DNA of 64,000 bases from Pseudomonadota bacterium (GCA_023405815.1 JAEXXM010000019.1:8329-72328), one strand, 5' to 3'; positions 46,487-55,236 are shown, counted from the stretch's first letter. A program made the numbers and translations. The notes: generated by a model from the sequence alone, not told the origin.

Positions 46487-46518
46487 GAAAGGCCGCGTGA
46501 GCGGCCTTTCTCTTTTTT
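46487..46518 (+). terminator. Rho-independent terminator
   Basis: GAAAGGCCGC (46487-46496), loop GTGA, GCGGCCTTTC (46501-46510), then TCTTTTTT. A 10-bp perfect stem and T-run follow the membrane/winged-helix gene by 15 bases. Confidence 0.9.
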
Positions 46519-46535
46519 CAGCGGTGATCATGCGA

Positions 46536-46565
46536 GGCGGCCTCTCAGGCCGCCTTTTCTTTTTG
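46536..46565 (+). terminator. Second terminator hairpin overlapping the ptrB 3' end
   Basis: GGCGGCCT (46536-46543), loop CTC, AGGCCGCC (46547-46554), then TTTTCTTTTTG. It backs up the first terminator for rightward transcription. Its bases also encode the last residues of the oppositely oriented oligopeptidase (KEKAA-stop). Confidence 0.75.
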
Positions 46566-48683
46566 CTTCGCGGGCGCTGCAGCCAAGCCGGCGATTTTGA
46601 GGGCGAAAGCGTAGTCGGCCGCCATCTCGCGCAACTGCTCGTAGCGGCCAGAGGCGCCGCCATGCCCTGCATCCATGTTGATCTTGAGCAGGATGAGGTT
46701 GTCGGACGTGTTCTTCTCGCGCAGGCGCGCAACCCACTTGGCCGGCTCCCAATAGGTGACGCGCGGATCGGTGAGGCCGCCATAGGCGAAGATGTGCGGA
46801 TAGGCCTTCGCTTCCACATTCTCGTAGGGGCTGTAGGCGTGGATGATCGCGAACTCATCGCGGCTCTCGATGGGATTGCCCCACTCCGGCCATTCCGGCG
46901 GCGTCAGCGGCAGGTCCTTGTCGAGCATCGTGTTCAAGACGTCGACGAACGGCACGTCGGCTATGATGCCCAGGAACAGGTCGGGCGCCATGTTGGCGAC
47001 TACGCCCATCAGCATGCCGCCGGCCGAGCCGCCGTTGGCGACGATGCGGCCGCGCTTCGTCAGGCCCGCGGCAGCTAGGTATTCGCCGGCGTCGATGAAG
47101 TCCGTGAAGGTGTTCACTTTCTGGGCGAGCTTGCCGTCGGTGTACCAGCGATATCCTTTGTCCTTGCCGCCGCGGATGTGGGCGATGGCGTAGATGAAGC
47201 CGCGATCGACGAGCGAAAGGCGGGTGGTCGAGAACGAGGCCGGGATCGAGATGCCATATGCGCCGTAGCCGTAGAGCAGCATGGGCGCCGAGCCGTCGAG
47301 CGGCGTCGACTTGTGATAGAGGATGGACACCGGCACCGTCTCGCCGTCACGTGCGGGCGCATAGAGACGACGGGTCACGTAGTCGGCGGGGTTGTGGCCG
47401 CTCGGGACCTGCTGGCGCTTGCGCAGCACGCGCGCGCGCGTTTCCATGTCGTAGTCGTAGGTCTCGGCAGGCGTCGTCATCGAGGAGTAGACGAAGCGCA
47501 GCGTCGTCGTGTCGAACTCGTAGCCGGGGCTGATGCCGAGAGAGTAGGCCTCCTCGGGGAAGGCGATGACGTGCTCGGCGCCGTCGGCGATGCGGCGGAC
47601 GATAATACGCGGCAGTCCGTTCTCGCGCTCGAGACGCACCATGTGATTGCGGAAGAGCACCGTATCGAGGACGAGGCAGCCGGGGCGGTGTGGGATGATC
47701 TCGCGCCAATTCTGCATGCCCGGCGCCGATACCGGCGTTTCGACGATGCGGAAGTCCTCCGCGCCCTCAGAGTTCGTCGTGATGATGAGCTTATCGCCGT
47801 GGTGCTCGACCGAATACTCGTGGCCGATGCAGCGCGGCTCGACGAGGACCGGCTCTGTCAGCGGTGCGTCGGCATCGATGAGGCGCACCTCGCTGGTGCG
47901 ATGGTCGTGCGCGTCGATGGTGACGAACTTTGAAGACTGGGTTGCGGAAATCGCCACGTAGAGGCCGATGTCGTTCTCGGCATAGACGAGCACGTCGTTT
48001 TCGGCGGGCGTCCCGACGATGTGCCGGTAGACGAGCAGCGGACGGTGGTGCTCGTCGAGACGGACATAGAAGAGCGTCTTACTGTCGTTAGCCCAGACGA
48101 CGTTGCCACGCGTGTCGGGAATGGTGTCGGCGAGATCCTGACCGGTTGCCGTATCGCGCAGGCGTATGGTGTAGAGCTCGGAGCCCTTGTCGTCGCTGGC
48201 GTAGGCGAGAAGCCGGTGATCGGGGCTGTGCTGGAAGCCGCCGAGGTCCCAGTAGGGCTTGCCCTCGGCCTCGCGATTACCGTCGAGCAGCACGACCTCA
48301 TCTCCGCCGTGGCGGCCGCAGCGATAGACGAGCGGGTACTGGCCGCCGGCGACATAGCCGGTGTAGTAGGCGTAGGGGCCGTCGGGGGCGGGGACCGAGC
48401 TGTCATCCTCCTTCAGGCGCCCGCGCATCTCGAGGAACAGGTCCTCCTGCAGGGTGCGGGTCTCGGCGAGCTGGGCCTCCGTATGGGCGTTCTCGGCCTC
48501 GAGGTAGGCGCGGATTTCGGCATCGAGCACGGCGGGGTCGCGCATGACCTCCTGCCAATTGTCGGCCTTCAGCCAGGCATAGTCGTCGACGAGCTCGATC
48601 CCATGCCAGCTCGAGACCTGGGGGCGCCGCGCGGCACGCGGCGGTTTGACGAAGGCGTGACGGTGGGTGGGGCCGTACATCAT
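46545..48683 (-). CDS. ptrB: Oligopeptidase B (prolyl oligopeptidase family S9A)
   Basis: A 712-residue cytosolic serine peptidase. The N-terminal propeller covers roughly residues 75-420. The C-terminal alpha/beta-hydrolase domain has the nucleophile Ser in VANGGSAGGMLMGVVAN, the Asp region AYGGLTDPRVTYWEPAKW, and the His in MDAGHGGASGR. It cleaves short peptides after basic residues. The ATG at 48683 follows GGAGAGA; a GTG three codons earlier is in frame. It is a single gene. Confidence 0.94.
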   Translation of the reverse strand: MMYGPTHRHAFVKPPRAARRPQVSSWHGIELVDDYAWLKADNWQEVMRDPAVLDAEIRAYLEAENAHTEAQLAETRTLQEDLFLEMRGRLKEDDSSVPAPDGPYAYYTGYVAGGQYPLVYRCGRHGGDEVVLLDGNREAEGKPYWDLGGFQHSPDHRLLAYASDDKGSELYTIRLRDTATGQDLADTIPDTRGNVVWANDSKTLFYVRLDEHHRPLLVYRHIVGTPAENDVLVYAENDIGLYVAISATQSSKFVTIDAHDHRTSEVRLIDADAPLTEPVLVEPRCIGHEYSVEHHGDKLIITTNSEGAEDFRIVETPVSAPGMQNWREIIPHRPGCLVLDTVLFRNHMVRLERENGLPRIIVRRIADGAEHVIAFPEEAYSLGISPGYEFDTTTLRFVYSSMTTPAETYDYDMETRARVLRKRQQVPSGHNPADYVTRRLYAPARDGETVPVSILYHKSTPLDGSAPMLLYGYGAYGISIPASFSTTRLSLVDRGFIYAIAHIRGGKDKGYRWYTDGKLAQKVNTFTDFIDAGEYLAAAGLTKRGRIVANGGSAGGMLMGVVANMAPDLFLGIIADVPFVDVLNTMLDKDLPLTPPEWPEWGNPIESRDEFAIIHAYSPYENVEAKAYPHIFAYGGLTDPRVTYWEPAKWVARLREKNTSDNLILLKINMDAGHGGASGRYEQLREMAADYAFALKIAGLAAAPAKQKEKAA

Positions 48684-49294
48684 TCTCTCCACGCAAACTG
48701 TCGGCGAATATGGGGGGCAGCGGACTGGCTGCTAAGGGCCCGGTGCTGGGCAGGGCATTGCCCGGCTGGAAAAGGTCGTCCCTTGCAGGATTGTCGAGAT
48801 GAGAGGGATAGGCCCGCGCGTTGTCAACTTTGCGGACGGCCGCCCCGGAGCTAGCGTTGACCTGTGCAAAAGCTTCGTCAAGTAGATGGGGCTGTCATTT
48901 AAAGGATTTCTTATGGGGGCCTAACCGGAATCTTACCAAGTGGCCCCCGACGCGTTGCGTAGGCGACCAACCGGGAACCGTCGTTGGGGATGAAATCTTT
49001 TGGATATCTAGAGCGTAACAACCAAAAGCGCGAATATGACACCACTGAACGACGCCAATTATGTGCGGTCTATGATCACATCGGGCTTTGATTAGGGATG
49101 TTAGATGGATGTCAGGTACTTGTAGTTGACTTTACTTAAGGTGGGTGCGAAATCTCTGTTCGGAGCTAAATACTCAGTATGACAATGGGGCACGAAGGGC
49201 GCTCGTTCCGCCCATGCAAGGCTTCCAGAATATTAAGCCCCCGGCGCGGCATCGCTTTAAGGCAATAGATTTTCTGACCCGATGGGAGGTCGGC
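48684..49294. other. Long leader region upstream of mucR
   Basis: About 610 bases without a supported gene, and clearly richer in A+T between 48890 and 49220 than its surroundings. A TTGACT at 49126 has only a weak GAAATC 17 bases later. MucR/Ros proteins are known to bind A+T-rich sites and to autoregulate, so this is a plausible target (inference). No terminator or known RNA motif recognised. Confidence 0.45.
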
Positions 49295-49702
49295 TTGGAA
49301 GATAACTCACGACCTGAGCTCGTCGAGCTGACGGCCAAGATCGTATCTGCCTACGTCAGCAACAACTCCGTGGGCGCCAACGATCTGCCGCATCTCATCA
49401 GCGAAACTCACGCTGCCCTCAGCCGCGCGAGCGGGGGCGCCGTGGTGGTCGAGCGCGAGGAGCAGAAGCCGAAGGTGCCGGTCAAGAAGTCGGTGATGCC
49501 GGACTACCTCATCTGCCTCGAGGACGGAAAGAAGTTCAAGTCGCTGAAGCGGCACCTGCGCACGCATTACAACCTCTCCCCCGAGGAGTACCGGGAGAAG
49601 TGGGGGTTGCCGCACGACTACCCCATGGTCGCGCCCAACTACGCGCGCGCCCGTTCGGACCTCGCCAAGAAGATGGGTCTTGGGACCCGGCGCGAGAAAT
49701 AG
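49295..49702 (+). CDS. mucR: MucR/Ros-family zinc-finger transcriptional regulator
   Basis: A 135-residue H-NS-like regulator. The N-terminal oligomerisation region is LVELTAKIVSAYVSNNSV. The Ros-type zinc finger runs over YLICLEDGKKFKSLKRHLRT and HYNLSPEEYREKWGL, with one Cys and His ligands. It represses A+T-rich promoters for exopolysaccharide, motility and cell-cycle genes in relatives. The start is TTG at 49295, because GGGAGG lies five bases before it and the result matches the family N terminus. The frame is open to 49145 upstream. Confidence 0.92.
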   Translation: MEDNSRPELVELTAKIVSAYVSNNSVGANDLPHLISETHAALSRASGGAVVVEREEQKPKVPVKKSVMPDYLICLEDGKKFKSLKRHLRTHYNLSPEEYREKWGLPHDYPMVAPNYARARSDLAKKMGLGTRREK

Positions 49703-49709
49703 TCTCGCC

Positions 49710-50015
49710 CTATTTCGCCGGTGCAGCGGGGCGCCGCGAGGCCGCCCTCGCTTTGCGCGCGTATTCTGCGGTTTCGGCTCGGTACGCCTGGAGCAGCAGC
49801 GCGTGGCGCGCGAGGTCGTAGGTCCAGTGGCCGGCGAGCCCGCGCTGTCGCTCGAGCCGGAGTGCGCGCCGCATGCGCGCGAGCAAGCTTGCGTGGGCGG
49901 CGAGATCGGGCGGGTGGACCTCGTGCGGCCACAGCGGCAGGAGCCGCGGCAGGTCGCGGCGGCGCTCGTAGCATCGGCACCCCGCTGGACTATCAGTGCG
50001 TGCTGCAAGCCTCAT
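49710..50015 (-). CDS. Conserved-looking hypothetical protein (101 aa)
   Basis: A 101-residue basic protein. The N-terminal half has CRCYERRRDLPRLLPLWPHE, and the C-terminal half is a long helix with LRLERQRGLAGHWTYDLARH and LLLQAYRAETAEYARKARAA. The helix is compatible with nucleic-acid or protein binding. GAGGG lies four bases before the ATG. It is tail-to-tail with mucR (7 bases between stops). Not recognised; opposite-strand frames are less plausible. Confidence 0.6.
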   Translation of the reverse strand: MRLAARTDSPAGCRCYERRRDLPRLLPLWPHEVHPPDLAAHASLLARMRRALRLERQRGLAGHWTYDLARHALLLQAYRAETAEYARKARAASRRPAAPAK

Positions 50016-50190
50016 GGCGCCCTCGGCAAGAAAGCTGCAACTTTCGCAGCGCGCAAAGCCGCGTGGATTTCTTTCTTGCGTCGGGACTTATCCCCTCAGG
50101 TTCACCTGCAAACTAATCTGCAAACCGGGAAGTAGACCTTCCCACCTATGATCATCACCGGATGAGCAGGGCGCTTCCCAAGGTGGTCCA

Positions 50191-50577
50191 ATGATGCTGC
50201 AACAGTCCGTGACCCATCACTGCTACGGCCGGCCGATAGTGGCCGCGCGCTCCGGAGCGAGCCGCGAGGCGATCGAATACGCCGTCACGCAGGTGTTCGG
50301 GATTGCCGGCCGGGACTTGCGCCGGTCGACGCGGGGGCGCGCCAGGGTCGCCTTGGCGCGGCAAGTGGCGATGTATATCGCCCACGTCGGATGCGGGCTG
50401 TCGCTGACCGAGACGGGACGCCTGTTCGAGCGGGATAGAACGACCGTTGCGCATGCATGCGGGGTGATCGAGGACCGTCGCGACGATCCTCTTTTCGATC
50501 GCGTGCTCGACCTGATCGAATGGTCGGTTCCCGTACTTGCAGAGCGCCCGGCACCGCACCATCAAGCAGCGAGTTGA
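50191..50577 (+). CDS. DnaA domain IV-like helix-turn-helix protein
   Basis: A 128-residue protein made up mainly of a DnaA C-terminal domain. RARVALARQVAMYIAHVGCG, LSLTETGRLFERDRTTVAHA and CGVIEDRRDDPLFDRVLDLI match the DnaA-box-binding helix-turn-helix, with the RDRTTVAHAC motif equivalent to DHTTVLHA. No AAA+ ATPase domain is present. It may bind DnaA-box-like DNA as a regulator. AAGG precedes the ATG, and its TGA overlaps the ATG of the DUF6456 gene. Confidence 0.88.
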   Translation: MMLQQSVTHHCYGRPIVAARSGASREAIEYAVTQVFGIAGRDLRRSTRGRARVALARQVAMYIAHVGCGLSLTETGRLFERDRTTVAHACGVIEDRRDDPLFDRVLDLIEWSVPVLAERPAPHHQAAS

Positions 50578-51149
50578 TGGCGATGAAAGTCCAACGTACC
50601 GGCGCGCAGGCCGAGGCTTCGCGGGCGCTCGTCAACGCGGACGAAAGTCCGATCGCCTGGCTGCGCCGCCGCAAGGATCGCAACGGCGAGCCGATGATCT
50701 CGCAGGCGCAGTTCGACGCGGGCGAGCGGCTCAGGGTCGACTTCTGGTTCGCGCAGATGACGCCGCGCACGACCACCAACTGGTCGGCTGTCTCGACGAT
50801 GCCGCGGGGGCGCCGCTACGGCGCGGGACCACGCTCCAGCGCGGAGACGACCGACAACGCAGTCGCCGCTGCCGAGCGCGTGCGTCGCGCCTTGGGCGCG
50901 GTCGGGCCGGAGCTCTCGGGCGTGCTCATCGACGTGTGCTGCCACCTGCGGGGGCTGGAGGATGCCGAGCGCGCCGCCGGCTGGCCGCAGAGATCGGCGA
51001 AGATCGTTCTGCAACTGGCACTGACGCGGCTCGCGCGACACTACGGCCTGGAGCGTGGCGCGGCGCCGGTCGGGGGGACCGGTCAAGTGCGCCACTGGGG
51101 CAGCGAGGACTTCAGGCCGCTGTTCGAGGTTCCGTCCGACGAGAGCTAG
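50577..51149 (+). CDS. DUF6456 domain protein
   Basis: A 190-residue soluble protein. SPIAWLRRRKDRNGEPMISQ and AQFDAGERLRVDFWFAQMTP start the conserved domain, and GVLIDVCCHLRGLEDAERAA with GWPQRSAKIVLQLALTRLAR ends it. The latter is a helix-turn-helix-like segment resembling a replication/recombination regulator. The ATG lies inside the TGA of the preceding gene (ATGA-type overlap), so the two are translationally coupled. Function unknown, widespread in Hyphomicrobiales. Confidence 0.8.
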   Translation: MAMKVQRTGAQAEASRALVNADESPIAWLRRRKDRNGEPMISQAQFDAGERLRVDFWFAQMTPRTTTNWSAVSTMPRGRRYGAGPRSSAETTDNAVAAAERVRRALGAVGPELSGVLIDVCCHLRGLEDAERAAGWPQRSAKIVLQLALTRLARHYGLERGAAPVGGTGQVRHWGSEDFRPLFEVPSDES

Positions 51150-51364
51150 GTCGTGCGCCCTAAGTCACCTCAGCTCTGCCTCGAACACGGGAGCGGATCA
51201 CGGCGGCCAGCAAAGTGAGGTCGGCCCAGGGGCAGAAGCGGCCATTCGGCCGTGGGGTTGGCCCTTTGGCAACGTAGGCAGGCCGTTCCTGCCCTGCAAC
51301 GTTCAGAAGTAGCGTCGACCTCGATAGATGGTACTATCGCTCTGCGAGGATGTCGGAGGCAACG

Positions 51365-52051
51365 ATGGCCGTCAAAGCGGCCAAATCAGTTTCGCCCCAA
51401 CACCAGTTCAACGCCGCAGAAATCGGCGCACTGGCGCATCTTTATCGCGGTGAGGTGTACCGCAGCACAATCTGGCGCACGCGCCTCGACAACACGACAA
51501 ATTGGGCTGTCGTGGCGTTAGGCATTGCTGTCTCGGTAACTTTTTCCAGTCCATCGGCCTCGCCGCTGCCGCTCGTGCTCGTTGGTATCCTCATCGTCGT
51601 GTTTTTGGTTTTCGAGGCGCGACGCTATCGCTACTTCAATGTCTGGCGCGCCCGGGCGCGCTGGATGGAGACATATTTTTATGCCCCCATTCTGCGCGGA
51701 GAGACTTTGAACGCGGGCAGCGGCTGGCCCACGGTGCTGGCCAACGACTATTGCGATCCGCGCCATCACATCAGCTTGGCGCGCGCGATCGGACGGCGGT
51801 TGCGCAGGAACTATGTTTGGATATTGGGCATTCAGGCGCTCGCCTATGGTGGCAAGATAGCAATCCATCCAGAACCGATCGCGAGTTTTGCCGAGCTCGT
51901 TCAGCGCGCTGCCGTCGGCCCGATCCCCGGCGAGTGGATGCTCATCGGCGGCGTGTTGTTTAACGGGACCTGGATCCTATTCGCGATAATTACATTTTAC
52001 GTCGATCGCACCAGGCGTGTGCCGGGATCTCCCCGCGTCGCCATGGGCTAA
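51365..52051 (+). CDS. DUF2270 membrane protein
   Basis: A 228-residue protein. FNAAEIGALAHLYRGEVYRS and TIWRTRLDNTTNWAVVALGI are the start of DUF2270, followed by a helix pair (~46-88), EARRYRYFNVWRARARWMET, and a C-terminal helix (~192-215). Function unknown. The ATG at 51365 follows GGAGG by five bases; an upstream in-frame ATG at 51350 has a weaker signal. Monocistronic. Confidence 0.85.
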   Translation: MAVKAAKSVSPQHQFNAAEIGALAHLYRGEVYRSTIWRTRLDNTTNWAVVALGIAVSVTFSSPSASPLPLVLVGILIVVFLVFEARRYRYFNVWRARARWMETYFYAPILRGETLNAGSGWPTVLANDYCDPRHHISLARAIGRRLRRNYVWILGIQALAYGGKIAIHPEPIASFAELVQRAAVGPIPGEWMLIGGVLFNGTWILFAIITFYVDRTRRVPGSPRVAMG

Positions 52052-52142
52052 ACCTTCAGCCGCGCATTCGTCGATAGCTGCCACGTGCCACGTTGGTGCA
52101 TCGCCGCGAAGTCCGCTCAAGGTCAGAGGCAGACAACGATGC

Positions 52143-52171
52143 TTGGCGGGTTGCGCCTTGGCATCTAAAAT
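52143..52171 (+). promoter_or_regulatory. Candidate promoter in the 369-base gap before the kinase-like gene
   Basis: TTGGCG (52143-52148), 17-base spacer, TAAAAT (52166-52171). It would leave a leader of about 240 bases before the gene at 52421. The gap 52052-52420 holds no other supported feature. Confidence 0.45.
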
Positions 52172-52420
52172 AGGGGTGCAGAAATAGGCAGTGCCGCCAC
52201 GCGATGCCAGCGCTCAAGGAGGCGTCTTGGAGGATCGGGCGGCCGCTAGATAGAGGGGCGACGCGACCCTCAGCCCATGACCCCTGTTCCTCAGGTCCGC
52301 AGCGCGTATTTCCTTCGTCGAGTTCACGGAACCGGCTGAGGCGCCGGTCGCTCGTGGGCTCGTGGATAGGCTCGCGCCCGGCATCGGCGGCGTCGACGAT
52401 CGTCCCCATTGGAGGACACA

Positions 52421-53239
52421 ATGGCCGTAATTGCCATGACGTACGAGGTGGCCACGCGCGGGAGTGAGGTCGCCGCCGGGCTTGCGCAGCGGCTGGGATT
52501 GGACATCGTCCATCATGAGCTCGTCGAGCACGATATCGCGGTGCGCACCGGCCTGGCCGAGAGCGAGGTGCACCGCTACCTCGAGGGCGAGGCCTCGCTC
52601 CTGGAGCGGTGGAGGCTCGACCGGAAGGGCATGCTCCGGTACACCGCTCAAGAGATCCTCGAGCTGGCGGCCAACGGCAACGTGCTGATCAGGGGGTGGG
52701 GCGCCACCTATCTCTTGCGGACTGTGCCGCACGTCCTATGCGTGCGCATCTGCGCACCGATGCCGTTCCGTGAAAAAGTCCTGATGGAGAGGCTTGGCAT
52801 TCTGGATCGGGCCGCTGCACGACGTGAGATCGAGCACAACGATGCTGCGCACAATGGAACAATGCAAAGGCTCTTTGGCGTCGACTGGGAGGACCCGACA
52901 CTTTACGCGATCGTGCTCAACACGGAGCGGGTGTCCGTCACGACGTGCATCGACGAGATAGCTCGCCTTTGTGGTTGCGCCGAATTTCAGGAAACTGCGA
53001 GCTCTCACAGAGTCTTGACGGATGAGCTCGTTCTCACCCGCGTGCGCTTCGCATTGGATCGCCGGTTCGGCCAATACGGCTTTAAGGCCGACGTGCACGA
53101 CGGGAGAGTTGTCTTGACGGGCGCCACGACCGACGAGCACCTCATCGTCGAAGCGATCCGCCTCCTGCAGGGTGTCGAGGGTGTCACCGGCGTGGCCAGC
53201 AAGATCGAGCATGTCGCGTTCACTCCGCACGAGCCCTGA
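52421..53239 (+). CDS. Cytidylate-kinase-like protein fused to a BON domain
   Basis: A 272-residue protein. Residues ~1-195 follow the cytidylate kinase-like family (PF13189 type): VIAMTYEVATRGSEVAAGLA, then QRLGLDIVHHELVEHDIAVR, NVLIRGWGATYLLRTVPHVL and DWEDPTLYAIVLNTERVSV. The usual glycine-rich P-loop (GSGG followed by Arg/Lys) is replaced by EVATRGSEVA, so ATP binding may be altered. Residues ~200-265 form a BON domain (FKADVHDGRVVLTGATTDEH), normally a phospholipid- or ligand-binding module of the cell envelope. The ATG follows GGAGG. Catalytic activity uncertain. Confidence 0.75.
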   Translation: MAVIAMTYEVATRGSEVAAGLAQRLGLDIVHHELVEHDIAVRTGLAESEVHRYLEGEASLLERWRLDRKGMLRYTAQEILELAANGNVLIRGWGATYLLRTVPHVLCVRICAPMPFREKVLMERLGILDRAAARREIEHNDAAHNGTMQRLFGVDWEDPTLYAIVLNTERVSVTTCIDEIARLCGCAEFQETASSHRVLTDELVLTRVRFALDRRFGQYGFKADVHDGRVVLTGATTDEHLIVEAIRLLQGVEGVTGVASKIEHVAFTPHEP

Positions 53240-53326
53240 CAAGGGACTGGCGGACGGATCATCACGATCGTCTTGGTCGCCGCTTTCGGCGTCGACGCAA
53301 TCTCTGCGAGCTGGGCGAAATGATAC

Positions 53327-53761
53327 CTAGGCGCCGGCGCCCTGGGTGCTCATGGCGGCGGCGTCGGCGCGGACGCGGGCGACCATCGAGGCAAGCCCAT
53401 TGGAGCGCTGCGGCGTCAGGTGCTCCTTAAGACCCAGCCGGGCGAAGACGGGATCGGGATCGATGCCGCGCACCTCGTCGACGGCGTGGCCGTCGTAGAT
53501 GGCGAAGAGGATGGCGATCAACCCGCGCACGATGTGAGCGTCGCTGTCGGCGAGCATGCTGAACTGCCGCTGGCCGCCCGTCTGCTTTACGCTCGTCGCC
53601 AGCCAAACCTGGCTCGCGCAGCCGCGCACCTTGTTGGCGTCGGTGCGCAGGGCGTCGGGCAGTGGCGGCAGATTGCGGCCGAGCTCGATGAGGTAGCGAT
53701 AACGGTCCTCCCAGTCATCGAGAACGGCGAAATCGGACATGATCTCCGAAAGTGTCGGCAC
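53327..53761 (-). CDS. sufE: SufE-type cysteine desulfurase sulfur acceptor
   Basis: A 144-residue cytosolic protein. FAVLDDWEDRYRYLIELGRN and NKVRGCASQVWLA carry the SufE signature, with the sulfur-accepting Cys in RGCASQVW. It takes persulfide from SufS for Fe-S cluster assembly. The start is GTG at 53761, with GAGGGG six bases before; an internal ATG at 53740 has a worse spacing. No other suf genes are in the window. Confidence 0.92.
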   Translation of the reverse strand: MPTLSEIMSDFAVLDDWEDRYRYLIELGRNLPPLPDALRTDANKVRGCASQVWLATSVKQTGGQRQFSMLADSDAHIVRGLIAILFAIYDGHAVDEVRGIDPDPVFARLGLKEHLTPQRSNGLASMVARVRADAAAMSTQGAGA

Positions 53762-53825
53762 GCGGAACCCCTCTTTGCTTTCCGGGTAAGCTATTCACAT
53801 AGGTTGCCGAAATGCAAATGCGCAA

Positions 53826-53850
53826 GGGCCGGCGTTGGGAGCGCCGGCCC
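53826..53850 (-). terminator. Hairpin after the DUF5330 gene
   Basis: GGGCCGGCG (53826-53834), 7-base loop, CGCCGGCCC (53842-53850), a perfect 9-bp stem. On the minus strand it follows the DUF5330 stop and precedes sufE. Only a weak T-rich stretch follows. Confidence 0.5.
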
Positions 53851-53875
53851 GCGTCGTGCTGGGTAATTCGTCAAA

Positions 53876-54238
53876 TCAGATGCCGCGCCGGCCCTGGCCG
53901 CGCCAGACGGGCTCGAGGTCGTCGGGACGCAGCGTGCCGCGGGGCGTCAAGTCGACGGTCGGCTCGATGAGCGAATAGCTGCGGGCACTGTCGGCTTCCT
54001 TGCCGGCGCTCTTCATGGCGAGCTCGTAGGCCATCGCGGCCCCGAACTTCGCCTTCTGCACGAAGCCGTCCCAGATCACGCCGGCCTGCTCGCAGGTCGG
54101 TCCGTTGCGATCGCAGAAGGTGGCCGTCCAATGCACGGCGGAAGCCGCGCGGTCATAGAGCGCGGCCTGCTGCTCGCGGTCGGTCGGGAGGACCGCAACC
54201 ACGACGGCGACGAGGATGCCGATTTTCAAGATGGACAT
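53876..54238 (-). CDS. DUF5330 protein, small secreted or membrane-anchored
   Basis: A 120-residue protein with a hydrophobic N terminus (SILKIGILVAVVVAVLP), then TDREQQAALYDRAASAVHWT and ATFCDRNGPTCEQAGVIWDG with a Cys pair, then FVQKAKFGAAMAYELAMKSA. The start at 54238 follows GGAG by eight bases; the frame runs on to 54301. The pattern matches the small DUF5330 proteins of Hyphomicrobiales. Function unknown. Confidence 0.78.
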   Translation of the reverse strand: MSILKIGILVAVVVAVLPTDREQQAALYDRAASAVHWTATFCDRNGPTCEQAGVIWDGFVQKAKFGAAMAYELAMKSAGKEADSARSYSLIEPTVDLTPRGTLRPDDLEPVWRGQGRRGI

Positions 54239-54482
54239 GTTGGCGTCTCCAACCTGACCCTGTGTGTTCTCTGCATCTTGATAGCAGACCGGTATCAACA
54301 AACTGCCTCATGCAATCGGAAAAATTGCGATCAATTGGAGGCAATTTTTACGCTTCGTCGGCGCACCGGCTGACCCGCGGAGCCGCAGCGGCGCAACGTT
54401 CCGTCAACGAGAGTTAAGGGATCGTTTACGTTCTCTCTCGCATAGTGAGGCAACATAGTAAGCAGCGCGTGAGGGGTCGGTC

Positions 54483-55190
54483 ATGCTGCCGAAGCGAGTT
54501 ACGGTGCCGTTAATCGCCTTTCTGGTGCTCAGCGGCGGTGTCGGGGCGAACGTCTTCCTTCTTCAATCATCGGGCGCGCGCATGCTAAGCGGGCGCGGCA
54601 TAGATGCCGCGGCGTGGAACATTGCCGCCATCGAGGCTGCCGAGTTCGGCGACACGGGCTCCATCGGCCAGCAGACGGGCGAGAGCCAGGGGAATGGCCT
54701 CGACATCGCGTCGCTAGCTGCCAGCGATGCCCCGGCGAAGACCGGCGACAAGGACGGCGTCGCCAAGGCGATCCAGCGCGAGCTGCAGATCCGCGGCTAT
54801 GAGACGGGAGCACGCGACGGCATCGTCGGCGCCATGACGCGCGGCGCCATCATGGCCTACGAGCACGACCACGGCTTGCCGCTGACCGCGCGGCCCAGCG
54901 ATGCCCTGCTCAAGTCCATTGTGCTGGGTGAAGTCGGCAAGGCCGGCAAGAAGCCGGCAAAGGTCGAGACGGGGGAGGCGCGCGATATCATCCGCCACGT
55001 GCAGCGCTCGCTCGCAAGGCTCGGCTACAAGCCGGGGAGCCCGAGCGGGAACCTGACGCCGGAGACGGTGCGCGCCATTCGGGCCTTCGAGGGCGACCAG
55101 GCGTTGTCCGTGAGCGGGCGCATCTCTGGGCCGCTGATCGCGCGGCTGGAGCGGCTTGCCGGCACCGGGCGCGTTGCCGCGGCGCCTTGA
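54483..55190 (+). CDS. Peptidoglycan-binding-domain protein, membrane anchored
   Basis: A 235-residue protein with an N-terminal membrane anchor (VTVPLIAFLVLSGGVGANVF) and two PG_binding_1-type modules: ~95-145 (AIQRELQIRGYETGARDGIV, GAMTRGAIMAYEHDHGLPLT) and ~165-225 (VQRSLARLGYKPGSPSGNLT, PETVRAIRAFEGDQALSVSG). Probably attached to the inner membrane facing the cell wall. GAGGGG precedes the ATG. The DUF1491 gene follows 46 bases downstream. Confidence 0.85.
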   Translation: MLPKRVTVPLIAFLVLSGGVGANVFLLQSSGARMLSGRGIDAAAWNIAAIEAAEFGDTGSIGQQTGESQGNGLDIASLAASDAPAKTGDKDGVAKAIQRELQIRGYETGARDGIVGAMTRGAIMAYEHDHGLPLTARPSDALLKSIVLGEVGKAGKKPAKVETGEARDIIRHVQRSLARLGYKPGSPSGNLTPETVRAIRAFEGDQALSVSGRISGPLIARLERLAGTGRVAAAP

Positions 55191-55236
55191 GCCTCGATCA
55201 ACTTGCCAGCGCGGCGTGCGGCACTAGAGTGCCGGC

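Noticed and set aside
49307..50008. A 233-residue frame antisense to mucR
   Set aside because: It covers the zinc-finger coding sequence in reverse, with no start signal. The real minus-strand gene here is the shorter one at 49710-50015 in another frame.
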